DNA of 64,000 nt from Platanthera guangdongensis (taxonomy: Eukaryota > Streptophyta > Magnoliopsida > Asparagales > Orchidaceae). Positions 54,744 through 64,000 of this stretch are shown piece after piece. Under the pieces are notes generated by a model, which had not been told where the DNA came from, ran no database searches, and saw only the letters and a program-made list of their open reading frames with translations. The stretch spans positions 173,609,499 through 173,673,498 of the forward strand of contig CM077150.1 of assembly GCA_039583875.1 (NCBI GenBank). Direction: 5' to 3'. Every line of letters starts with the position of its first letter. The stretch's first letter is position 1. Made by a program: the position numbers and the translations under genes.

Positions 54744-55828
54744 GGAGACATAATAAATCAAGCTCTGTGGACCATAATAAAGTCCAACTAAATTGAAAAC
54801 CGAAAGCTTGCGGACTCAGCGGACACCAATGTTGAGTACGTGCCTTCGCCTGCCGAAATAAATGATTCATAACTAATGTGACCAAGCGGGCAGGTGCATA
54901 TAACATTGCTTTCCTCATAAGGTCGCAGAAGTTATGCAATCAACCCACTCCAGACTTAGGTGACCAAACGGGCAGGTGCATGTGGCATTGCTTTTCACGC
55001 AAGGTCACAAAAGCTGAGAGATCAACCTGATGAAATCTTGCACCTTTGCCTAAAACTACTGCAAGAGTTGCAAACCTAGATGACCATGCGGGAAGGTGCG
55101 CGTGGCAGTGCTTTCCATGCAAGGTCACAAAAGCTGCCTACTCAAAAAGAGGGGAAGGATTCACTGCCCTCTTGCCTGGAGTACAACCCAAGTTGATCTT
55201 TCAGGCATGTGCACGTGGCATTGCTTTCCTATAAGATTAACCCAGCTGTGGGTCTCCTGCATGCACTGGTTGAGGGTTCCAAAGAGTATTCGAGGGTCAC
55301 GAACTAAGATGATCCGTGGGTAGGTACGTATAACATTGCTTTTCACACACAATCGTCAAAGTTGTAACGATATCCCTAAAGTGGCATGGTAGAGCTCAAC
55401 ACACACCCTGTCCTCCATGATGCAGAGGTGGGGTCAAGTACTAGTCGGGATCCGAAATTCAGTATCCTACCGCGCTAGAACCTGCAAGCTCCCACTACAC
55501 AATGCGAAATCTCCTCGCAACACGTGGTCTTTGTGATGTTACGCTAATGACAACGGTTCTAGGGGAGGTTTACGCTGAACTCGGCGATGTCACTTGGAGT
55601 CAGTTATCCTTATTTCTCAAGCTGTTAAGAAAAGAGAACGCTTGAAAAAGTGTTAGTAAGGGCTTTTGAGATATGAAATAGAAATATATTCAATAAAGGA
55701 TCTTTAGAAAAATGAATCGGTAATAAAAGCAAACTGACTCATTTGAGCTTATTCTCATGATTGAAGATGAGGCCTTTTGAGCCTATTTATACTAAGCCGG
55801 GTAGGTTGTCAAGCCCGCCTTTGCCTTT
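54744..55828 (-). other. Spacer of E2 (second part) with hairpin array
   Basis: The reverse complement matches 10860-11830 of E1. It holds five hairpins with the conserved loop (54883-54927, 54960-55008, 55080-55128, 55194-55240, 55305-55352). Stems include gtgacc/ggtcac and gttgatctt/aagattaac (one G-U pair). No coding frame. Confidence 0.7.
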
Positions 55829-56444
55829 TCAGGCTCCTGAGTGGGACGTAAAAATCCTTTGGACGGCATCACCAAACTTTCCCTGCTTCATCATCCTCTC
55901 CACTAGTTGCTTAAGAGCTTTACAATCTTCTCTTAAGTGACCCTTTCCTTTGTGAAATTCACAGTATTGATTAGAGTCCCTAGATTTCTGACCTAGAGGT
56001 TGAAAGGATTACTTGGAATTTGCTTTGTTCTTCATGACACGGTCAAAATTACCTCTTCCAGCACGAGAGTTCTGATCAACGAGATTGATTAGCTCCTGAT
56101 ATGTTTTTTCTTTTCTGAGGGTGGCTTCAAACTTGAGCGGTCCTTCCTTTAATCCCTCAATAAGGGCAATCTTATAAACTTCTGGATTGTCTCCCCCAAC
56201 TTCAAGAACTTCCTTCTGCAATCGTCCGATGAAGTGAGAGAGTGTCTCCTTTTCACGCTGTTTGACTTGAAATAAAGCTGACACGTGCTTTTTACTTCTT
56301 GCAGAAGCAGAAGCAGAAGTGTCTTGTATCGTCTTCATGCGATTAGCAGGGTAAGCGACGAACTGAGAATCGGGTGTTACAGCCCGCAAGGGGGCTGCAG
56401 ACTGCACAGGAGAATAGGATGTCGGGCGGTTTGGCGGGTAGAAC
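55829..56444 (-). pseudogene. Gag of E2, cut by G
   Basis: Minus strand; the 5' part is beyond the inserted G. It encodes SPVQSAAPLRAVTPDSQFVA, then QVKQREKETLSHFIGRLQKE, NPEVYKIALIEGLKEGPLKF, TYQELINLVDQNSRAG, and a C-x2-H-x4-H-x4-C knuckle (CEFHKGKGHLREDC), stop at 55829. One stop near 56010. It is close to the E1 gag and shares its missing core half. In E2 the sentence NPEVYKIAL is intact, which gives the empty site of the solo LTR in E1. Confidence 0.8.
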
Positions 56445-59400
56445 TGTAAGACCCCCTTTTTTTCTCTTAGACGCCGGGGTCTTAGGCCCAGAATCGCCGT
56501 TTTGCGGTGACTCCCTCACGCCCTGAAGAGTCATCACCACAAAGCGCCGATTCTGCCGGCCATTTCGATCACAGAAAAGTAGCATAAAGAAGTAAATGCA
56601 AATTGCAGTCCACAGAAAATCACATATCTTAATAAATATAACTCCACGAAGGGAGTGTCCACAGAATAAAACATCAGAGTAGCAAAAACGAGCTTATGCC
56701 CAGTACATCAAATCCTCACTACAAAAAGATCACTCATGCGGAAGCAGAAAAACTACTCAAGGTCGAGACTCACGGTCCCGGCTGTATGAACTCCGGAGCT
56801 AGACTGCCCCACCTCCAAGCGCACCGGTCTCTGGGGCTGCTCCTCCATGCTGGTCTCCACGATCCCCTAAATGATGCGGTTCGAAAACCGTTAGTCTAAA
56901 AGACTAAGTCCTATCATCCCCCACCCCTTCCCCCACGACCCCTAGGCACTGAGCGGAGAGGAAGAAAGAGGAGGACTTGAAGGTGGAGAAAATCAAAAGC
57001 AGATCACAGCGGACCTATACTAGCAATTCTATATCATGTATAGTCATAAGCTGAAATATGAAAAGTAACCTTCACTTATGTGAAAACACATAAGCCAAGG
57101 GGTCTTCTGCAAGGCTCCCATCGTATAAAAAGTCCCATACCAATTTATACGTTGGGGTGTCGGTTATCAAACAGCAGTAACTATATATATCAAAATTAAC
57201 CTTAATTTATAAACTTGCCCACACAAGCTTATAGACCAAGGGGTCGTTTTGCGGGTCCTAATGTATAAGCGTCCCATTCCACTTATATATTAGGTGTCAG
57301 GGGTTAAATGATTCGATTATGCTATGACATGCAAGTGGGTATGATGGACATACAAGTGCAACGCACACACCCGACTCTGTGCACACAGACCTTTAGTTCC
57401 CCCTTTCTGGAGCCGTAACCTCCCAGGATACCTCCGTAGTGGCAGAAGGATGCGGTGGGTTGGGCCTCGCCCACCTCTAAACCAGTAAAGCACTACCGGT
57501 CAGACCTATCGTACGCCTCAACGCTTGGTGCACGAAGCGGACTCCTGCGTACTCTTGCCGGCTGGCGCACCGGACTTCTGTTGGCAAAGTGCTAACCACA
57601 CTTGCCGAGTCAACGTATTGGCATCGGTGCATCGACCCTCCAATACCGAAGACCCACCACCTTAATTTCCTTTCCTTTTTATGCACATGCAAATTAGCGT
57701 AATCAAGAACCGAGCCGAAGCTCCCCGGACCAACACGTCCGTCTCAAACAATCGAGCCGAAGCTCCCCGGACCCAAAGTCCGCCTTTTAACCATCCGAGC
57801 CGAAGCTCCCAGCTAACCTCCGGTGCTAATAGTGTTTGTGTAAGGTGCAACCCTAATTACTAAGTTACTCTTTTCAGCTTGTTAATACAGTTTACGTTAA
57901 CCCAGGACTGCCCCCGGTATTCCCTGTGAAGGGCTCTCAAGGGGCACTAGGAACTGTGTTGGGATTATGCCCAGCATTCCCTTTCACAAGGTACTTATTT
58001 TGTTATTGGTTGATTCCCTTACCCATTACTTTCTCATGTTCCGATAAGCTAATCCTAGGGTGATTTGACTCCAACTCTCCTAGGGTAGGACGATCTTTCG
58101 TCGGACCCGAGCGCCAATAAACCCTAGACAAAACCACACCCTACTCACTCATCTTCCATAGATGCAGCCCATTCCACTTATCCTTCCAGCAAACCATCAA
58201 GACCCATCATACGTGCCCTAATTCACATCCAAATGAATTTCTGCAGTTTTGCTATATGCAGACCACTTAAGCTACATGACCCGTAAAAAGGGAAGTACAT
58301 GAAATACTCATCCAGTACCCTTATGATAATTATTAGAGGGCTAAAATGACATTTGTAGCATAAATCCATAAATCCATAATTTTACTAATTTGTCTGATAA
58401 TTAATTTATTTATTCTAGTGTCCAAAAGGCCCAAGTTTGAACATGAGGTACCCTTTTCAGACAAGATAATAATCCACTAAATTTATGATAATTACAAAAT
58501 GCATAATCAACTCTAAATCCTAAGTCTTCCAATTTTTCAGCAAGGTTTGGGCCTTTAAATTTAATTTCAAGGATGCCTCATAAAAGTCATTTTTAAAAGA
58601 TTTTATAGTAATAGTACCTCCAAAAATTTAGATAAAATTCAGGGATGATTGTGATGGCCTACAAGTACCCTAGAAAAAGTTTCATAATTTATCTTTTGGA
58701 AATAAGGCTATATTTAATTTTCTCATGAACTTTCTAATTTAAGGTTTAATGAACAAAGTGTGCTAACCAGTCATCAAATATTTCCACAAAAATTCTCACA
58801 TGATAGCAAGTTTCATGATTTTTCATTAAGTAATGGGCTCTTTCAAGGATTATTTAATATGTAATCAGAATAAAGCACTTGTGAAGTAGATGCCCTAAAT
58901 AGATATCCAAAAATTCTAACAAAATTCATACAAGATTATTATAGCCTAAAACTACCTCTGCCAATGTTTCATACCCTTTCAATGGGCAGTGAGACCACAA
59001 TAGCCAAATTATTAATTAGGGCAATCCTATTGGTTACAAATGAAGTGCTACATATATTGATCAAAATTCCTCAAGTAAATTATCAGAGGCTCAAAATATC
59101 CTAACCCCCTCACTACCCAAATTTGGTTAAGATTCAAAATATTTAACTAACCTAAACCCACACTACAAGTTTAAGGTCCCAAACTAGGGTTAGGGTTTTG
59201 GGGACCCTACCCTTTTTAACTTTAGTCAAGATTTCTAACAGAGGGTTTTATATATCCTAGGAACCTCCTTGCAAAATTTGGAGTTCATCCAAGGTGTTTA
59301 GGACTCATGCCCTTCACAAGGCAAAAAGGTCCCTCTTTAGGGTTTGGCCTAGGGACTTAGGGCAAATCAACTCTACTCTACCCCACATTTCATGGGGAGG

Positions 59401-61209
59401 TGCTAGGTGCCATAACAAGTCAGTGGCCCAAATTTCAACCTCTGTTGGGGTGATTTGGTCACTGAAAATCAGTAGTGCACTTTTTGACCAAAATGCCCTT
59501 ATTAAGGTATAGTTAGGGTTGGGTCAAAACCTATTCAAAACATATCCAAATTGGGTGAAACTCTATACAGATATCTAAAATGAACCCAGGGACCACTCAC
59601 CAAAATTTGGGAGGGTTTGGAGGTGTTTAGGGCACCTATTTAATTTATTTAATGATTATTAAATTTTTATAAAAACTATAGAAATATTTTCTCCAAAAAT
59701 TCCCATTTTTGGACCAACTCTAGGTATAGCTAGGGTAGACTCCCTGTAAAAATTGCAACTGATTTGGACTAGGGATGAAGTGTGGGCACTCAGTTTAATT
59801 ACTGCCTAGCCTTAAGGGTATGTCCCACCAAAATGGGTGCCCTGGTCAGACCATGCACCCAAATGGGTTCAAACAAATTTTAAGGTGAAATAGACTCAGA
59901 GGGCTACAACTTTTGTGTTGGTGACGTTTCCTGCAGAGGGGCCTAAGTATTTTTAAAATTTAAAACCAAATATATCAAAATCTGTGACATAATACACATG
60001 AATATAAAATGAATCCTATAGTTTGAAATCAGGGGAGGCACGAATCTTGACGCAGATTCGACGGAATCCCGTCGTCTTCTTCAATGAGCCAACGACCAGG
60101 ATCCATCCCGCCTGGAGCCATTTCCAAGCCTTGCCGCCGGCGATCTAGCCCCTTCCCCGGCCGGCCACCGCCACCAACACCTCCGTTGAGGTGGTGGCTA
60201 TCGCCAGGCGGCGGCTCTACCGCCGGAGAGGCGTTTTCCGGCGGTTATAGCAAGAAGATTTCTTGCCGAAACCATGAGAAATCCTGGATTTGATCGGGCT
60301 CAATTGAGCCCGAATCTTAAACCTAAAGAGTCCTATGATCTACCCGCAAGTTAAGGAGAGGAGGAGGACCTTCCTGGCGGCCTGGATGCGAGAGGAGCGG
60401 CGGGATGCCATTGACGATGGCGGCGGCGCTCGGCTTCTGCAACCGCACAGTGGGATGGCTCGTCTCCTCCAGGTAAACACTCTAAAATGATCCCCTTGGC
60501 CCCCTGATGGTGTTTAAATGGCAAATGGGGGAGAGGGAGGCTGGTTCTTCAATGGCCATTAACACCATTAAAGGTGTGGCTCGGGTAGAGTGGAGGGGGG
60601 CTGAACCCATCCCTTGGTGGCCGTGAAACGGCTGGAATCAACTCCTCTCCCCTAGAGGAGTTGATTGCAGCCATAAATGGTGGCTGTTAGCCTCCCTTGG
60701 CCGGCCTTCCACTTCCCCTTCTTCTTCCTCAATTTCTCTCTCCTCCATTATCATGGAGGGGAGCTCCTTTCTCTCTCCTAGTCACCTCTGGTTGACTAGT
60801 CAACCTCACAAGCTAAATGCAGCCCAACTTGATTATGATGGTCATGGGGGTGTGTTTAGCCTAAGGGAGAAGTGGCTTGGGCTTGGGTTAGCCCTTTTTG
60901 GGCTAGGTTTGACTTGACCTAAATGAGGGTTGACCTGGTCAATTTGACCATCTGGGTTGACCCCATTGGGTTTTTTTGGCTCTAAGGGGCCTCCCAAGGT
61001 ATTAGGGGTGTTGTGGTAGGGTCTTGGGGTTAAGGTGTAGCCCATGGTCATCCTAAACCATTGTTCAGAGTTCTACTATTTGCAGACCATGATAATTTTC
61101 CACATTTTGTCCCCTATCTCTTGGCCCATTTCTGACTTCCTAGGGTTTGTCATGACCTAGTCATGGACAAAACCACTCCTAGGGGTCTAGTTGGAAATGA
61201 GATGTTACA
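56445..61209 (-). repeat. 3' LTR of G (4765 bp)
   Basis: Minus strand tgtaacatctcatttcc...gggggtcttaca. It is unusually long and holds no credible gene. A 42-43 bp repeat (57711-57811) and an AT-rich section (58240-60050) are the main features. The part near 56760-56930 resembles the 3' end of solo LTR H. Confidence 0.8.
57711..57811. repeat. Three copies of a 42-43 bp unit in the G LTR
   Basis: cgagccgaagctcc recurs at 57711, 57753 and 57796. Confidence 0.75.
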
Positions 61210-61471
61210 AATCCCAATAAACAAAACAAAGATTTCGTCCCCGAAATCAAGGTTGAGCCTACGGGACTTACTACCGAAGAAAAGAACCTTGTAACATCCC
61301 ATCATGACGCCTTGTTTGCTAAAATAGGTTTAAAGGGAAACCTAGATCTATGACCATTTCGCCCAATCGGCAGACCAAGATCCCAATAAACAAGGATAAG
61401 CCCCCAATAAACAAAAGATAAGCCTCTATCTGCCTAGAGCAGCCCTTAGTAAATTAAAGCAGGAGAATAAA
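61210..61471 (-). other. 3' untranslated end of G
   Basis: Between the pol stop and the LTR; contains the chromovirus-typical atttcggggacgaaat and, next to the LTR, the purine-rich tattgggatt. The words cccaataaac and aaaataggtttaaaggg suggest some local duplication. No gene. Confidence 0.6.
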
Positions 61472-64000
61472 TTAACATCTTGAGGGGTCTGAGAGGTATA
61501 CCTGACTGAATAGCTCTAGGTATCTTTGTCGCATCAGGTCCTGCGGCTCCCAGGTATGCTCCTCCTGGCCGTGGTTCCTCCACAGGACTTTGACTAATGG
61601 GACCTTCTTGCGACGCAGGACTCGTACTCCTCGGTCGTCGATCCTAACCGGCTCCAAACGAACTGACCGGTCTGAAGCTACCGGCCCTTTGGTGGTCAAA
61701 ATCTGCTGCTCTGGGCATAGCAGAGCCCTCCTCAGTGAAGAAATATGGAAGACGTCGTACAGCGCTTCCAGCTCTGGTGGTAACTCCAGCCGGTAGGCTA
61801 GGGGTCCGATCCGCTCCAGGATCCTGTAAGGGCCCATGTACCTAGGGCTGAGCTTCTTCCTCCGACCACGCACCCGCGAGACTCCATGCATGGGCCGGAT
61901 CTTCAGAAACACCCGGTCTCCCACACGGAACTCCACCTGCCGATGTCGGGCGTCATAGTACTTAGCCTGTCTACTCTGCGCCTCTAGCATCCTGTCTCTC
62001 ATCAGCCTCACCTGTGCCTCGGTGTCTTCAACAAACTCTGATCCCAATACCTTCGGATCTTCGTTCTGAACCCAAGAAAGCGGGGTCCGGCACCTCCTCC
62101 CGTACAAGGCTTCGTAAGGCGCCATCCTGATGCTGGACTGGTAGCTGTTGTAGGAGAACTCGACCAGGGGTAAGAGTTTCTCCCACGGTTCCCCGCGGTC
62201 CAAAATGCATAGCCTCAAAAGGTCTTCCAGCGTCCGGTTGGTGCGTTCTGTCTGCCCGTCTGTCTGGGGATGAAATGCAGTGCTGAAGGTCAATCACGTG
62301 CCTAAGTAAGCTTGAACTGATCGCCACTCCGTGGATGTAAACCGCACATCACGATCTGACACTATCGTCCTGGGCACGCCATGATAACGAATGAACTGCT
62401 CCACAAACTTCCGCACCAGTACTCCTACTGAATCGTCCTTCCTGATCGGTATAAATCGAGCCACCTTGGTCAACCGATCAACGATTACCCAGATCGAGTC
62501 ATTCCCTGTCCGAGACCGGGGAAGCCCATGTATGAAGTCCATGTCTATGTCATCAAACTTCCACTCAGGCACCGGGAGTGGCTGCAATAATCCTGCGGGG
62601 TTCCTGCACTCCGCCTTCACTAGCTGACATACCTCACAATGGGTCACGAAGTAAGAGACATCCTTCTTCATGCCCGGCCAGAACATAGTCTTCTTCAAAT
62701 CAGCCGTCATCTTTGTGATCCCCGGGTGTACAGAATACCGGCTGCAGTGCGCCTCCGTCATAATATCCTCCCGGATCTGGCCTCCCTCCGGTATATACAC
62801 CCGTCCCCTGAAGCACACCAGGTTGTCCCTCAGAGTGTAATCTCCTGCAGTGCCTGCCTCCAGAGCTTGGAAGATGGGCTCTAACTTGGCATCCTGCCTC
62901 TGTCCTTCTCTGACTCGGTCTCTGATGTCATCGGTAACGCCCATCGCGGCCAAGTACTCCTCATAGAGCTCAGGATCGTCAGACGACACCAGAGTAATGT
63001 GCATGTCCTCTAGTCTCTGCATCAGCTCCATAGACATCAACTGAGGCTCTGCTCCTGCTGTGGCGGCTCTCCTACTCAGTGCATCCGCTACCACGTTCGC
63101 CTTCCCCGGATGGTAGTGCATCTCATACTGATAGTCAGATAGAAACTCCACCCACCGCCTCTGCCTGATGTTCAGTTCCTTCTGCATGTCCACGTACTTA
63201 AGGTTCTTATGATCAGAGTATATATCACAGTGGACTCCATAAAGGTAGTGTCGCCATATCTTTAGTGCGAATACAACTGCTCCCATCTCCAGGTCATGCA
63301 CTGGATAGTTCTTCTCATGGGTCTTCAGCTGGCGGGAGGCATAAGCTATGACGTGTCCGTTCTGCATCAGCACCGCACCCATCCCATGATATGATGCGTC
63401 GGTGTAGACCTGAAATGCCTCCCTCCCCGAGGGGAGAGTAAGAATGGGAGCCGAGGTTAGCCGATCCTTCAGCTCCTGGAAAGCTGTGTGGCACTGCGGG
63501 GTCCACACGAACGGTACCTCCTTCTTCGTCAAGGATGTGAGCGGGAGGGCAATTCGAGAGAATCCCTCCACGAACTTCCGGTAATAATCGGCAAGTCCTA
63601 GAAAACTCCGTACGTCGGTGGCTGTCTTCAGCTGCGGCCAATCCGAAATAGCCTGAATCTTTGCCGGGTCCACCGCCAGCCCGGCTCCGCTGATAATGTG
63701 GCCTAAGAAAGCCACCTCCTTCAACCAGAACTGACACTTGCTGAACTTCGCATAAAGGCGATGCTCCCGCAGTCTCTCCAATGTCAGTGCCAGATGTCGT
63801 GTGTGCTCCTCCTCCGTCTTAGAATAGATAAGGATGTCGTCTATGAATACTATGACGAACACATCCAAATAAGCCTCGAAGACCCGGTTCATGAGGCTCA
63901 TAAACGCCGACGGAGCATTCGTGAGCCCGAAGGGCATCACGATGAACTCATACAGTCCATATCTGCTACTAAAGGTCGTCTTCGGAATATCCTCCTCCTG
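61472..64000 (-). pseudogene. Pol of G: RT, RNase H, integrase, chromodomain-like tail (5' end outside)
   Basis: A single frame on the minus strand with only one stop (TGA at 62294-62296, inside integrase). It enters the window in RT ([21 protein letters not shown]), with the catalytic FIDDILIYS near 63840. RNase H follows ([14 protein letters not shown], near 63395; VADALSRRA). Integrase has the HHCC finger (HPGITKMT...[11 protein letters not shown]), [16 protein letters not shown] and [12 protein letters not shown] after the stop. It ends with a chromodomain-like segment ([20 protein letters not shown]), stop 61472. With one nonsense codon in about 840, this is the least damaged pol of the window and probably the youngest insertion (inference). 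Confidence 0.9.

Larger units (their letters stand above)
7539..56444 (-). mobile_element. E2: outermost pol-less Tat-like element, broken by later insertions
   Basis: Reconstructed from pieces that read continuously once the insertions are removed: 7539-8550, 17875-20112, 38236-39528, 53206-53983 and 54744-56444. Its gag is on the minus strand (55829-56444, cut by G) and its antisense genes are on the plus strand, so the element is in minus orientation. Target-site duplications support the joins: cctgt/ccggt for E1 (one mismatch), tcttc/tcttc for X (perfect), tgtag/tgtat for F (one mismatch). Neither LTR is visible: the 3' LTR lies left of the inserted E3, and the 5' LTR lies right of G, beyond the window. 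Confidence 0.8.
56445..64000 (-). mobile_element. G: chromovirus with very long LTR, 5' part beyond the window
   Basis: Minus orientation. 3' LTR at 56445-61209 and pol at 61472-64000, which continues past the window. Left flank agaac (56440-56444) is the expected target duplication; its partner lies outside. The motif atttcggggacgaaat before the LTR and the chromodomain-like pol end fit the Tekay/Del clade. Confidence 0.85.

Noticed and set aside
60084..60293. Small Pro/Arg-rich frame in the G LTR
   Set aside because: Short, low complexity, inside an LTR, no homology recognised.

Overview
This window is a stretch of plant nuclear DNA made almost entirely of LTR retrotransposons nested inside one another. 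The evidence is Ty3/gypsy gag and pol genes, TG...CA long terminal repeats with 5-bp target duplications, an initiator-tRNA-Met primer site, CACTA-type terminal inverted repeats, 5S-rRNA-derived repeats, GT-AG introns of about 70 bp and TATA boxes. I see no conventional host gene. It looks like heterochromatin of a repeat-rich flowering plant; the species cannot be read from this sequence.

Names used here: E1, E2 and E3 are three members of one pol-less family with a Tat-like gag. D, F, G and X are four other LTR elements. H is a solo LTR. The backbone is E2, on the minus strand, running from left of 7539 to 56444 and beyond; both of its LTRs lie outside what is visible. Into E2 have inserted: E3 (plus strand, 1-7538, left end outside the window); E1 (plus, 8551-17874, itself holding a solo LTR at 9733-10500); X (20113-38235, a rearranged gag-only element that holds the intact-structured Tekay-type element D at 20630-30790 and three 5S-derived Cassandra-like units at 31271-32059); F (minus, 39529-53205, a Tat/Retand-type element with pol, twenty 112-bp tandem repeats and an inserted solo LTR H); a CACTA MITE (53984-54743); and G (minus, 56445 to the window end, a chromovirus with a 4.77-kb LTR). 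When the insertions are removed, the E2 genes read across every junction, which confirms the nesting order.

The most interesting system is the E family. Each member carries a sense gag but no protease, reverse transcriptase or integrase. On the opposite strand it carries two spliced genes. aORF2, next to the 3' LTR, encodes a charged coiled-coil protein. aORF1 encodes a protein with the 'putative gypsy type transposon' (Transposase_28-like) domain, then a coiled-coil segment and an acidic tail. Each antisense gene has its own TATA box, kept in all three copies. F has the same kind of antisense aORF1 with introns in the same phases, so the gene is an old shared passenger of Tat-type elements.

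Between gag and the antisense genes, the E elements carry a series of hairpins. The loop sequence is conserved, while the stem arms differ from hairpin to hairpin yet stay self-complementary. E copies could move only with enzymes supplied by a pol-bearing relative. Almost all reading frames carry stops or frameshifts, many of the CGA-to-TGA kind expected from decay of methylated cytosine.
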